Shown here: piece by piece, positions 1 to 10,054 of the stretch | Position numbering within the stretch: position 1 is the stretch's first letter | Layout: each line of letters begins with the position of its first letter | From: Agaribacillus sp965228415 | Lineage (GTDB): Bacteria; Bacteroidota; Bacteroidia; Cytophagales; Cyclobacteriaceae | NCBI GenBank assembly: GCA_965228415.1 | Contig: OZ245814.1 | Span: 4,154,001-4,218,000 of the forward strand | Reading direction: 5' to 3' | DNA: 64,000 bases | Made by a program: the position numbers and the translations under genes | The notes under the pieces: generated by a model | What the model was told of the DNA's origin: nothing | The model's database searches: none | What the model saw: the letters and a program-made list of their open reading frames with translations, nothing else

Positions 1-261
1 CAAAGACGGGAGGTGGTAGATTGGGTTTGAGGAAATACCATTATCAACATCAATACCGATACCACCCAACCTTCGCAAACCCATCGTCTTCGCGAAATAA
101 GGCGCCGGCCCAGCGGGTGGGTTATGAAGCGATCCCCTGGACGCGAGGCTCGCTCCCAGCTAAGGGTGGTGCGGCTGGCTTGGGGATTGCTTCGGAACCA
201 ACCACACTCGCCCTCCCTTTCCTCGCAAAGACGGGAGGTGGTGCATTAGGTTTGGGGTAAT
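1..261. repeat. Direct repeat pair at the window edge
   Basis: Positions 1-36 and 226-261 are diverged copies of one sequence. Both begin CAAAGACGGGAGGTGGT, followed by a T/G-rich stretch with only a few differences. The window therefore starts inside a tandem or interspersed repeat whose earlier part lies outside it. The open frames crossing this block look spurious. Confidence 0.6.
81..235. repeat. Paired inverted interspersed repeat, GCGA...GAAGC type
   Basis: Two units of about 55 bases face each other. Unit 1 (81-137) begins CATCGTCTTCGCGA and ends GAAGCGATCCCC. Unit 2 (182-235), read on the minus strand, begins CCCGTCTTTGCGAGG and ends GAAGCAATCCCC. The ends match while the middles differ, as in the widespread 'GTCATTGCGAG...GAAGCAATC' intergenic repeats of many bacterial genomes (family resemblance from memory). 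Such units are usually non-coding and fold as hairpins. Confidence 0.55.
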
Positions 262-312
262 GATTATCTTTATTGATATTGCCGTAAGAAGAAAGATTAA
301 TATATTTGGCCC

Positions 313-519
313 ATGGCGGTTTATTCCCTTGACAAAGCACTCGAAATTTTATTTGACGATCGCAAATATTATTTGTCTCTCTCACAAACTGAGCGTAGCA
401 AAATTCGAAAATATAAACAAAGGTATAAGGAGAATACCCTGACTATAGATGGCAAAATAAGTCTGATTAAAATGTACGGTGGAGAAGTTATTGAGGATAT
501 TAAAGTAAAATTAAAATAA
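313..519 (+). CDS. Small hypothetical protein, 68 aa
   Basis: I do not recognise this family. The product is basic and lysine/tyrosine-rich, with a predicted helical first half and a C-terminal stretch that looks like beta strand (EVIEDIKVKLK). It has no signal peptide or membrane segment. It lies just after the repeat block and before a weak hairpin with a T-run. Composition resembles real genes of the window, unlike the open frames in the neighbouring repeats. It may be an accessory or phage-type protein; a chance ORF is possible. Confidence 0.45.
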   Translation: MAVYSLDKALEILFDDRKYYLSLSQTERSKIRKYKQRYKENTLTIDGKISLIKMYGGEVIEDIKVKLK

Positions 520-585
520 AAAAATTTCTTCCCTATACTGTGTCATTGTGTCACATTTTATTATATTTGTTTGATTAATAGCAAA

Positions 586-607
586 ACCCATTAGGGTATT
601 TTTTTAT
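586..607 (+). terminator. Weak hairpin plus T-run
   Basis: ACCC (586-589) pairs with GGGT (594-597), and a run of seven or more T follows the second arm. The four-base stem is short for an intrinsic terminator, but the place is right for the ORF at 313-519. Confidence 0.25.
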
Positions 608-664
608 CAGAAATAGTGTGTCAAATAGACGCACTTACTATTTTTTAAACTTAATCATACTATC

Positions 665-861
665 ATGAAATCTTATCAAATTTTCATTTACTACAACGAT
701 GTATTGTTATTTTCTACTGAAAAGGAAAACATAGACAACAAAAAGTCATTAAATAAAATCATGCGCCTTTTAAGGAAAAATTTCCCTTTAAAGATGGCTA
801 TGATTTTCAGGTGATTGGTCATAAGGCGAGGGAAAGAAACTTTACTTTACATTTTGTCTAG
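665..861 (+). pseudogene. Frameshifted small gene (about 65 codons)
   Basis: An ATG at 665 opens a frame that ends at a TGA near 814, but the reading quality carries over into the -1 frame near position 780. The joined product starts MKSYQIFIYYNDVLLF and continues as FPFKDGYDFQVIGHKARE before the TAG at 859-861. The junction holds the heptamer A AAT TTC (778-784), which fits the X XXY YYZ rule for -1 ribosomal slippage. A simple inactivating indel or a sequencing error explains this just as well. I do not recognise the family. Confidence 0.4.
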
Positions 862-1144
862 AACTTTTAAATAATTTGGAGGTGGTGTCAAGGTAGGTGA
901 GTAATGCGAAATCTTAACTTATCGTCACAGTTTAGAGGCCTTGTGTGAAGGGTTAATGCAGATGCCATGGTTTGGTATTTGTAATGCCTGGGTGTATCAT
1001 TAAATGTTAGGAATGTTTCATTAAAATAAATTGAGTTGAAAACTCAAAGCCAGAGAATCCTCGTTACAAACGAGGACTAGGGAGTATAAAACGAGGACTA
1101 GAAGGTTAACAGATTTTTTGGGATAGTTTCAAAGTTTCGCATGA
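862..1144. other. Intergenic stretch with hairpins, no gene seen
   Basis: No convincing ORF lies between the broken small gene and the ion channel gene. The stretch contains the palindrome cluster at 1031-1101, listed separately. Confidence 0.5.
1031..1101. repeat. REP-like palindrome cluster
   Basis: TTGAGTT (1031-1037) and AACTCAA (1041-1047) form a perfect 7-bp hairpin. CCTCGT (1059-1064) and ACGAGG (1070-1075) form a perfect 6-bp hairpin with a 5-base loop. ACGAGGACTAG is then repeated directly at 1070-1080 and 1091-1101. The GAGGACTAG string is of the kind found in REP sequences served by RAYT transposases. It is a different family from the REPs at 18.5-21.8 kb. Confidence 0.5.
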
Positions 1145-2011
1145 CTATGTGAACATTTCATCATCAAATTTTGCCCCGCAATTCCGGCAATATTTGGCAT
1201 CGATATCGTGGCCTTCGGCTGAACAATGGTCGCAAACATTATTCTTTTTCCTTTCCCGGGAAGCCTGGGTAATTTCAGAGGTCACAATTCCCGTAGGCAC
1301 GGCAATGATGGCATAACCGAGGAGCATGATAATGGAGGCCAATGCCTTGCCGCTTACGGTTTGAGGAGCAATATCTCCATAGCCAACGGTTGTCAGTGTT
1401 ACGATGGCCCAGTAAACACTCAGCGGAATACTATTAAATCCATTTTCAGGTCCTTCTACCAGGTACATCAGGGTTCCCATTACTATCACCAGGATTAAAA
1501 CAGCCCCAAAGAAAACAGTGATTTTATACCTGCTTGCCTTTAGCGCATTTTTTAGTAACCTGCTCTCACCCAGAAACCTGGCCAATTTTAATATTCTAAA
1601 CACTCTTAACAGCCGAATGGTGCGAATCACCATCAGGTATTGCCCTCCTGCTAAAAAAATACTAAGATAGGTAGGTAAAAATGCCAGCAAATCTATTATT
1701 CCATAAAAGCTGGTAATATAGTATTTGGGTTTTTTAACCGAGAGAATCCTGGCTATGTATTCCAGGGTAAAAGCAATGGTAAATACCCATTCGACAATCC
1801 GCAGTTCTTCCCCATATTCAAGCCTTATATCCTCCACACTCTCAAGCATAACAGCAATGATGCTCAATAAAATAGCCCACAGCAACAGGACATCAAATTT
1901 TCTCCCCCAATAGGTATGGTGTTCAAAGATTATTTCGTGTAATTTTTTTCGCCATGGCGCCCAATCCGGGTCCTTTTCTTCTTTCTCGCTTTTTTTAGAA
2001 GTGATTTTCAT
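1145..2011 (-). CDS. Voltage-gated-type potassium channel with C-terminal zinc ribbon
   Basis: A 288-residue six-helix channel subunit for the inner membrane. Helices S1-S4 cover about residues 38-148, and S4 is the arginine-rich RTIRLLRVFRILKLAR (130-145) expected of a voltage sensor. The selectivity filter TVGYGD (208-213) marks potassium selectivity and is followed by the pore-lining S6. After S6 comes a small Cys4 module, with Cys at 260, 263, 275 and 278 in CxxC...CxxC spacing, which looks like a zinc ribbon. The gene follows trkH and trkA on the same strand, giving a potassium-transport cluster. Role in K+ flux is well supported; gating and the purpose of the zinc ribbon are unknown. 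Confidence 0.9.
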   Translation of the reverse strand: MKITSKKSEKEEKDPDWAPWRKKLHEIIFEHHTYWGRKFDVLLLWAILLSIIAVMLESVEDIRLEYGEELRIVEWVFTIAFTLEYIARILSVKKPKYYITSFYGIIDLLAFLPTYLSIFLAGGQYLMVIRTIRLLRVFRILKLARFLGESRLLKNALKASRYKITVFFGAVLILVIVMGTLMYLVEGPENGFNSIPLSVYWAIVTLTTVGYGDIAPQTVSGKALASIIMLLGYAIIAVPTGIVTSEITQASRERKKNNVCDHCSAEGHDIDAKYCRNCGAKFDDEMFT

Positions 2012-2079
2012 TGATGATGCACAAAAATTCTATTTGCCTTCCTGAATATAAAAAAAATTGCGGGGAATAAGCATGTGCC

Positions 2080-3534
2080 TTAATACCTTCTCCAAAAATA
2101 TGGGGTAAATAACATCAGGAAGGTAAACAGTTCCAACCGGCCCAACAACATCAGAAACGCTAAAAACCATTTGGCGGCCGAGGGCAGGCCGGCAAAATTA
2201 TTCACAGGTCCCACATCTCCTAAGCCAGGACCAATATTGCCAATGGAAGTAGCCACGGAGCCCAGAGAGGTAATAAAATCCACGCCCAGCAAAGACATCA
2301 CAACAATACCTATTCCAAATATGAACATATATATCATGATAAAGGCCAGGATGTTGTAGGTGATCTCCTGATTGACTGCCTTTCTGTTCAACCTCACCGG
2401 TAATACCGCGGCAGGATGCACTTGTCTTTTTAATTCCAGCAGGCTGTTTTTAAAAAGGATGATATGACGAACGATTTTCACCCCTCCCGCGGTTGATCCC
2501 GCCATGCCTCCTACAAACATCAACAAGAAAAACAATACGGTCAAAAATGGCGTCCAGCTGGTGTAGTCTGCTGAGACAAACCCGGTAGTAGTGGTAATCC
2601 CTATCACCTGAAACAAGGCATCGCGGATAGATTTTTCTATATCATGATCGGTGACTATATAAATAGAAATAGCGGTTGCCAGTGTCACAAAAAAGATTAT
2701 CCCCACGTATTTTCTGAACTCCTCATTCCTCCAAACCTTCTTAAAATCTCCTTTCAACGAAAAATAGGTTAGGGTAAAATTAGTACCGGCCAGAAACATA
2801 AAGCCGATAATAACATATTGCAAATAGGGGGAAAACTCGGCCACACTGGAATTTTTAGTGGAAAATCCGCCGGTGGCCATCGTGGTTAATCCGTGATTCA
2901 GTGCATCAAAAAAACTTAATCCCCCCAGCATCAGCAAAATAGTCTCTGCTACGGTTAATCCCACATAAAGCAGCCACAGCCGCTTGGCAGTTTCCTTAAT
3001 CCTCGGTTGCAGCTTGTCGGGCGATATCCCGGGCGCCTCGGCCACAAAGAGCTGCATGCCGCCAATCCCTAAAATCGGAAGAATGGCCACCGTTAAAACA
3101 ATGATACCCATGCCACCAATCCATTGCGTTAAACTTCTCCACAGCAATACGGCCTTAGGTACTGACTCGATATCAGTAATTATGGAGGCTCCGGTGGTGG
3201 TAAAGCCTGATATGGTTTCAAAGAAGGCATCTGTGAAGTTGGGAATCGTGCCCGTCAAAAGATAGGGCAAGGTTCCAAAAATAGACATGATCAGCCAGCC
3301 AAAGGACACGATCAGATAACCGTCACGCTTTTTTAACTCGCGATTCTTATTGTTTTTTGTGCGCCGCCAGGCCAGAAATCCTGCCAATACCGTAATGGCG
3401 CAGGCAATGAGCATATTGATCCAATCACCCTCCCAGAAAAATATCGAAAACGGAAAGCACAAAAACATAAACCCCCCGGATATCATCAACAGGATACCTA
3501 AAATGTGAATGATAATGCCGAAGTTAAATTTCAT
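2080..3534 (-). CDS. trkH: TrkH-family potassium uptake channel
   Basis: A 484-residue polytopic inner-membrane protein of the TrkH/KtrB superfamily, the ion-conducting part of Trk potassium uptake. The four-fold membrane-pore-membrane plan is visible. The first pore loop carries TTTGASII, and later loops carry glycine-centred filters such as ATGGFSTKN, TTTGFVSADY and SIGNIGPGLG. Length matches the family. It lies 67 bases after trkA on the same strand, and the regulator TrkA normally gates TrkH, so the two very probably work together and are co-transcribed. The ATG is preceded by a short AT-rich gap without a Shine-Dalgarno sequence, as usual in Bacteroidota. Confidence 0.93.
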   Translation of the reverse strand: MKFNFGIIIHILGILLMISGGFMFLCFPFSIFFWEGDWINMLIACAITVLAGFLAWRRTKNNKNRELKKRDGYLIVSFGWLIMSIFGTLPYLLTGTIPNFTDAFFETISGFTTTGASIITDIESVPKAVLLWRSLTQWIGGMGIIVLTVAILPILGIGGMQLFVAEAPGISPDKLQPRIKETAKRLWLLYVGLTVAETILLMLGGLSFFDALNHGLTTMATGGFSTKNSSVAEFSPYLQYVIIGFMFLAGTNFTLTYFSLKGDFKKVWRNEEFRKYVGIIFFVTLATAISIYIVTDHDIEKSIRDALFQVIGITTTTGFVSADYTSWTPFLTVLFFLLMFVGGMAGSTAGGVKIVRHIILFKNSLLELKRQVHPAAVLPVRLNRKAVNQEITYNILAFIMIYMFIFGIGIVVMSLLGVDFITSLGSVATSIGNIGPGLGDVGPVNNFAGLPSAAKWFLAFLMLLGRLELFTFLMLFTPYFWRRY

Positions 3535-3601
3535 AATCCAGCTGAGTAAATATTAGGTATCCGTGAAAATCAGAGAGGCCAGTCATGGTATGGTGTAGCA
3601 G

Positions 3602-4942
<1,341 letters not shown>

Positions 4943-5037
4943 GGGTACTAAATATCAAAAATTATGGATTGCAATGCAAGTATATGAAAAATCTTTTACA
5001 CGAGTGGAATTAGCGCCTAAAAGAAGGCTGTTATCCA

Positions 5038-6192
5038 TTAATCAGTTATCCCGGTTTTATCAGAATATATATCCATACCGGAAGCTTTCACACTGTCTAC
5101 AACTTCCCCTTCAAGTGTCATTATATCAGGAATAATATCCACCGTCAGGCAGGAATGTACCGGTAAAATGTATAAAAGGTCGCCTATATGAAATTTGTCA
5201 AAATGGGCGGGGTTCATTTTAACAATCCCATGCTCCTGCGAAAGCGATGCCATATAACATCCTGGCAAGGGCTCCCCCCAACCTTCCGGCCCCATGGGAA
5301 CTACCACACCAAAATACTGTCGACGGTCATTGTCTGTCAGACTTTCTTTAGAAAAATGTACAGCACCCCCGTAAACCACGATTTCATTTCTTGTTTCATG
5401 CCTGGCAACTACAGGGCAGGCCACGGCTACGGCAATGTCTCCCCATTGGCAGGAACCGATATTTTTTTGCATCAGGTCGTAATAAACAAAATTGCCGGGC
5501 CGGATCTCATCCACGTGTTCAAAACTGTCTGCCAGGCTTGCCGTTGGTGTATCGCCCACAGAAACAATGATGTCGGGGACTATGGCGCTAAAGTGGGACT
5601 TCAGGTTAGCCATTTTAGTCGTGGTTTCCTGATGAACGGCCAGTACCTCTGCTTTTGAGGTGGCTTTGTAAGAGTGGCCGGCATGGGTCAGAAACCCTTT
5701 GAAACTCGCCTTATCCATGCTTTTGATCTTGTTGATCAACGTGCCCATGAACGGTATATTTTCCACCGCCACTCCGGTGCGATGACTTCCGGCATCAATC
5801 TTCATGAACAATCCCACCGGAAATTTTAAAGTACTTTCAAGGGCTTCAAGCTGTTCAATCGACTCGATAAGAACATTTAATTTAATCCCGGAAGCCAGCT
5901 GATTCACCTTATGCATCTCCCGGATATTCAACGGGAAGGCTACAGTAATGTCTTTCCAGCCATGTTTTGCAAAATATAGCGCCATGTTCAGAGAGGAAAC
6001 GGTGATCGAGGTAATCCCTAACGCCTTATGCCAGTTGCCAACCAGGGCCGACTGATGTGTTTTAAAGTGAGGGCGCAGTTTTACACCGTGTTCCCGGGTC
6101 CTTTTTAACATATTTCGGATGTTTCTTTGGCACACCCTTTGATCTATCACCAGGGTTGGTGAAGTTATTTTCTTTTCATCAAATGTTAACAT
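5038..6192 (-). CDS. DSD1-type PLP enzyme (D-threonine aldolase/D-serine dehydratase-like)
   Basis: A 384-residue fold-type III PLP enzyme with an alanine-racemase-like N-terminal barrel. LRPHFKTHQ (about residues 40-48) carries the presumed PLP lysine. The C-terminal domain has the His/Cys pair typical of metal-dependent D-serine dehydratases and D-threonine aldolases (PVHSCLT near residue 350). Substrate cannot be told from sequence: D-serine, D-threonine or another beta-hydroxy D-amino acid are all possible. It lies upstream of trkA on the same strand with a 95-base gap, so an operon link is only possible. Confidence 0.8.
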   Translation of the reverse strand: MLTFDEKKITSPTLVIDQRVCQRNIRNMLKRTREHGVKLRPHFKTHQSALVGNWHKALGITSITVSSLNMALYFAKHGWKDITVAFPLNIREMHKVNQLASGIKLNVLIESIEQLEALESTLKFPVGLFMKIDAGSHRTGVAVENIPFMGTLINKIKSMDKASFKGFLTHAGHSYKATSKAEVLAVHQETTTKMANLKSHFSAIVPDIIVSVGDTPTASLADSFEHVDEIRPGNFVYYDLMQKNIGSCQWGDIAVAVACPVVARHETRNEIVVYGGAVHFSKESLTDNDRRQYFGVVVPMGPEGWGEPLPGCYMASLSQEHGIVKMNPAHFDKFHIGDLLYILPVHSCLTVDIIPDIMTLEGEVVDSVKASGMDIYSDKTGITD

Positions 6193-6284
6193 CGGTTGTA
6201 GGAATAAAAAATTGTAGTTAAGTGATTTAAATTATGATTTTATCTATCTTTAACTAATTATAATAATACTAAAATTAATATATA

Positions 6285-7136
6285 ATGAAATATCTAACCT
6301 TCTTTTCAAAGATTGCATTTATATTTTTTATAAGTTTTGGACTATCCGTAAAATCTTTTGCCGGAAACGGTGTAGTAGTAAAAACTACCAATTATTTATT
6401 TAATGGTAGCTCTGGAGAAAAAACAAAATCTGGTACCAGCACCATGTATATGACGAGTCAAAAGCTTATGATCAAGCAGGAAGAGTCGGACGGAAAATCC
6501 ACTACTATTATTTTCAATAGCACTAAAAATGAGATGATCTTGTTTTTGAATGCCCAGGAATATATTGTGTTGGACGAAAAAGAAATGGCCGTAATTAAAC
6601 AGCAACTGGCAGGAGTGAAGGAGATGATGGAAAAAATGCGAGCCAACATGACGGAGGAGCAAAAAAAGATGATGGATAAAAACTTTCCCGGCAGTGGTAA
6701 AAAAGTGACTACATCTTATGAAAAAGGAGGATCTAAAACCATCAATGGTTGGAATAGCAGCAAATATTCCGCATTGCAAAACGGTACCAAGGTAAGTGAA
6801 TTATATATTGCCTCGTATGGGGCGCTTGGTGTTTCACAGTCAGATTTTGCGGTGATGAAGAGCATGATGGAATTTTTCAGAAAGCACCTGGCAGATTTTA
6901 GTAATCAATTCGGCATGGGCGGCGATGCCAGTAGCTTCATGGCGCTTTCGGGAGATAATCCGGCATTTAATGCAGGCGTACCGGTTAAAATAACCGCTTT
7001 CAGTGCCGGGAGAGCCATTAGTGACACCATCATTGATAGTGTAGAAAAAAAGGCTATCAACGAAAGTTTATTTACTATTCCCAGCCACATGAAAAGGAAG
7101 GATCTTGCTCAAATGATGCAGGGCGGATTTAGGTAA
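6285..7136 (+). CDS. Exported DUF4412-like protein
   Basis: A 283-residue protein with a clear signal peptide (about residues 1-26, ending SVKSFAG). The mature part has the beta-rich pattern of DUF4412, a Bacteroidota periplasmic or outer-membrane-associated family of unknown function. An inserted lysine/methionine-rich helical stretch (about 105-145) follows the first strands. It is transcribed alone and divergently from the PLP enzyme. Family assignment is by recall. Confidence 0.7.
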   Translation: MKYLTFFSKIAFIFFISFGLSVKSFAGNGVVVKTTNYLFNGSSGEKTKSGTSTMYMTSQKLMIKQEESDGKSTTIIFNSTKNEMILFLNAQEYIVLDEKEMAVIKQQLAGVKEMMEKMRANMTEEQKKMMDKNFPGSGKKVTTSYEKGGSKTINGWNSSKYSALQNGTKVSELYIASYGALGVSQSDFAVMKSMMEFFRKHLADFSNQFGMGGDASSFMALSGDNPAFNAGVPVKITAFSAGRAISDTIIDSVEKKAINESLFTIPSHMKRKDLAQMMQGGFR

Positions 7137-7158
7137 CATCAGTCAATATCTCAACAGA

Positions 7159-7281
7159 AGAGGCCATATCAAAAACTGAGTGCCGGCTGTCTAAAGTATA
7201 CCCTTTTCAGGTATATAACTATAAAGCAGGATCGTGGCACCATACCAATGGATGATACATTGATTTTTTGATATAGCCTCT
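7159..7281. repeat. Long inverted repeat between convergent genes
   Basis: A 17-base arm at 7159-7175 (AGAGGCCATATCAAAAA) matches the reverse complement of 7265-7281 with one mismatch. The 89-base loop holds a second hairpin, TATACC/GGTATA. The position between two converging genes suits a bidirectional terminator or a small structured RNA. Confidence 0.45.
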
Positions 7282-7311
7282 TTAAATATATCGGAAGTAC
7301 CTGGCTTTCGG

Positions 7312-7596
7312 CTAATCGGTTACTTCTACGCCCTTCCAGAAAGCCACATAATTTTCAATTTGCTTGGCGGCATGTTTAGTCTCCGGGTAATACCAGGCCG
7401 CGTCTTCGTTAACATCTCCATTCACCTCGATGCTATAATAGCTTGCCAGCCCTTTCCAGGGGCAAGTGGTATGGGTGTCAGTTTCTTTAAAATAATCTTT
7501 ATTAATTGATTCAGGTGGAAAATATTTATTCCCTTCAACAACGACTACATCATCACTTTCAGCGAGGACAACTCCGTTCCAAATTGCTTTAGCCAT
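7312..7596 (-). CDS. DUF427 domain protein
   Basis: A complete 94-residue DUF427 protein. The family signature is visible as WNGVVLAESDD near the start, then YFPPESIN and CPWKGLASYYSI in the middle, and AAWYYPETK toward the end. The fold is a small beta-barrel; no reaction is established for the family. It is divergent from hemH across an AT-rich gap of 116 bases. Confidence 0.88.
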   Translation of the reverse strand: MAKAIWNGVVLAESDDVVVVEGNKYFPPESINKDYFKETDTHTTCPWKGLASYYSIEVNGDVNEDAAWYYPETKHAAKQIENYVAFWKGVEVTD

Positions 7597-7712
7597 ATTA
7601 ACTTTTCTTTTAATTTTTATTTAACTTTTTCAATTTAACAACAATCAAAAAAAAATCGATCCCGAACACGAACAAAATACTAAATTATTTTGTCTAATCT
7701 TGCATCTGATTA

Positions 7713-8801
7713 ATGATAAAAAAGAATACTTTTGAAGAACATTATCCTCAAATAATGAAGAATACAGCAGGCAAAACAGGTGTTTTATTGGTCAATTTAG
7801 GGACTCCGGACAGTCCTGGCACCAAGGATGTAAGAAAGTATCTGAGAGAATTTTTGATGGACAAAAGGGTCATTGACATTCCGTTTATTTCACGCTGGAT
7901 GTTGGTTAATCTGATTATTGCGCCATTCAGGGCACCAAAATCTGCTAAGATCTATCAACAATTATGGGAGGAACGCGGGTCTCCTTTAATGTTTTACGGT
8001 GAGGATGTAAAAAACCTGTTGCAAGAAACACTTGGTGATCAACATGTCGTGGCATTGGCTATGCGTTATCAAAGCCCAAGTATCGAAAGCGCACTCAACG
8101 CACTGATGAGCCAACAGGTAAGTGAAATTATCATCATTCCACTTTTCCCTCAATATGCCTCGGCTACAACCGGTTCGGTAATCGACAAGGTGATGGAAAT
8201 AACCAGGGAATGGCAGGTTATCCCTTCGCTTAAATTTATAAACAACTTCCTGACCAACGACCTCTTTATAGAGGCCTTTGCCACTTTGGGCAAAAAGTAT
8301 CTCGATCAGTCCGAATACGATCATGTAATATTTAGCTACCACGGCATCCCGGAGAGACAAATCAAAAAAGGATCCGTGGATAATTATTGCCGTTTGGGAG
8401 CCTGTTGTAACACTTACCACAAAAAAAATCAATTTTGCTATCGGGCGCAATGCTTTCATACCTCCAGACTATTAGCTCAGAAACTGGGATTGGTCGAAAG
8501 TCAGTATACGGTAGCCTTTCAATCCAGATTAGGGAAAGATCCATGGATACAACCCTACACAGACGATATAATTCAAAAATTGCCGAAGGAAGGGAAAAAA
8601 AGGGTATTGGCCTTTTCACCTGCCTTCATTGCCGATTGCCTGGAAACCACCATTGAAGTAGGTGATGAATTTAAGGAAGTATTCCTCGAAGAAGGCGGCG
8701 AACACTGGCAATTAGTAGAAAGCCTCAACGATCACCCCATATGGGTTGAATGTCTTAAGTCTCTGGTGTTGCAAGCCAAGGAAGAAGTGGTCAGCTCCTA
8801 G
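7713..8801 (+). CDS. hemH: Ferrochelatase
   Basis: Inserts Fe2+ into protoporphyrin IX, the last step of protoheme synthesis. The sequence shows the opening TGVLLVNLGTPDSP, the catalytic histidine in FSYHGIPERQ, and the metal/proton-relay glutamate in DCLETTIEV. Several cysteines sit in the middle (CRLGACC...FCYRAQC), possibly for the [2Fe-2S] cluster reported in some ferrochelatases; cluster binding here is inference. The start may be the ATG at 7713 or the one at 7755, which begins directly before the conserved core. No other heme genes are nearby. Confidence 0.93.
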   Translation: MIKKNTFEEHYPQIMKNTAGKTGVLLVNLGTPDSPGTKDVRKYLREFLMDKRVIDIPFISRWMLVNLIIAPFRAPKSAKIYQQLWEERGSPLMFYGEDVKNLLQETLGDQHVVALAMRYQSPSIESALNALMSQQVSEIIIIPLFPQYASATTGSVIDKVMEITREWQVIPSLKFINNFLTNDLFIEAFATLGKKYLDQSEYDHVIFSYHGIPERQIKKGSVDNYCRLGACCNTYHKKNQFCYRAQCFHTSRLLAQKLGLVESQYTVAFQSRLGKDPWIQPYTDDIIQKLPKEGKKRVLAFSPAFIADCLETTIEVGDEFKEVFLEEGGEHWQLVESLNDHPIWVECLKSLVLQAKEEVVSS

Positions 8802-8878
8802 TTAAGACAGCGTGAATCCCTATCTCCCATAAAACCAGGTTGAATCCCATACGACCGTCGGCCTTTGGAATCGCAGGG

Positions 8879-10018
8879 TCAAACATTTACCTTGTAAAAT
8901 TCTGCTAGTTTTTCAACCGTGTAATCGATTTCTTTGGCCGTATTAAATTTGCTGAATGAAAACCTTATGGCTCCCCTGTTGGGATCTGTTTTCAAAGCGG
9001 AAAGAACATGGGATCCCACATTACTGCCGCTGGAGCAGGCACTGCCACCGGAGGCGCTGATTTTATTGATATCCAGGTTAAACAATAACATTTCGTTATC
9101 ATCCGATTCCGGCAGACATACATTTAAAACCGTATAGAGACTTTTATCGGGGTTGGCACAATCGCCATTGAAGCCAACATCCGGGATTACTTCCTTCAAT
9201 GAAGTTATCATTCTGGTTTTAAGGCCCTGAATATAGCTATGGTGGGCTTCCATATTTTCATAGGCCATCTCAAGCGCCTTTGCCAATCCAATAATGCCAC
9301 TAACATTTTCCGTACCTCCCCTCATATTTCGCTCCTGCGCGCCGCCGTGGATGAAAGGACTTATCTTATGATCATGATTAATATATAAAAAACCTATCCC
9401 CTTTGGCCCATGAAATTTATGAGCAGAACCTACCATACAATGCAATTTAAGCTGCCGCACGTCGTGAACATAGTGCCCCATACTCTGTACAGTGTCTGAA
9501 TGAAAAACGGCGCCATATTCCTGACATAATTCACCGATTTTGTTAATGTCAGTAAGGTTAGCGATCTCATTGTTGGCATGCATTAGTGATACCAGGGATT
9601 TATTTTCCTTTTTTAATAAGGCTTCAAGGTGATCATAATCTATGTGGCCATCTTCCGAAAGGTTAACGTAGCTCAACTTGATCTTACCCAGCTGCTGGAG
9701 ATGTTCCATCGTGTGCATTACGGCATGGTGTTCAATTCGTGAAGTGATGCAGTGCTTAATCCCCAAAGCCTCTACCGAGCACCGGATAGCCGTATTATCA
9801 GCTTCGGTACCCCCCGATGTGAAAAATATTTCGGAAGGTGTGGCATTTAGCAAATCTGCTATTGTTTTGCGACTTTTTTCAATAGCAGCCTTAACCTCTC
9901 TCCCATGGGTATGAATTGAAGAAGGATTACCAAAAACATTGGTCAAATAAGGCTTCATTGCCTCAAATACTTGCTCATCAACCGGAGTCGTGGCAGCATT
10001 GTCCAAATAGATTCTCAT
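8879..10018 (-). CDS. Cysteine desulfurase (NifS/IscS type)
   Basis: A 379-residue PLP enzyme that takes sulfur from cysteine for Fe-S clusters and other sulfur products. It starts with the typical YLDNAATTP. The PLP-lysine region reads GSAHKFHGPKGIGF, and the persulfide cysteine lies in GGSACSSGS on the flexible loop. The loop length points to the NifS/IscS group rather than SufS. No scaffold gene is adjacent, so it may serve several pathways. It runs in the same direction as glmM with a 36-base gap. Confidence 0.92.
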   Translation of the reverse strand: MRIYLDNAATTPVDEQVFEAMKPYLTNVFGNPSSIHTHGREVKAAIEKSRKTIADLLNATPSEIFFTSGGTEADNTAIRCSVEALGIKHCITSRIEHHAVMHTMEHLQQLGKIKLSYVNLSEDGHIDYDHLEALLKKENKSLVSLMHANNEIANLTDINKIGELCQEYGAVFHSDTVQSMGHYVHDVRQLKLHCMVGSAHKFHGPKGIGFLYINHDHKISPFIHGGAQERNMRGGTENVSGIIGLAKALEMAYENMEAHHSYIQGLKTRMITSLKEVIPDVGFNGDCANPDKSLYTVLNVCLPESDDNEMLLFNLDINKISASGGSACSSGSNVGSHVLSALKTDPNRGAIRFSFSKFNTAKEIDYTVEKLAEFYKVNV

Positions 10019-10054
10019 TTTTCTGAATTATATGTTGTTGGGTCATTAATTGGG

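Noticed and set aside
21..385. Open frames of 79 and 87 codons across the first 400 bases
   Set aside because: They run through the repeat units on both strands and have low-complexity Pro/Ala/Gly-rich translations, typical of spurious ORFs in GC-rich repeats.
7986..8459. 157-codon frame on the minus strand inside hemH
   Set aside because: Shadow of a strongly conserved ferrochelatase gene; no family features.
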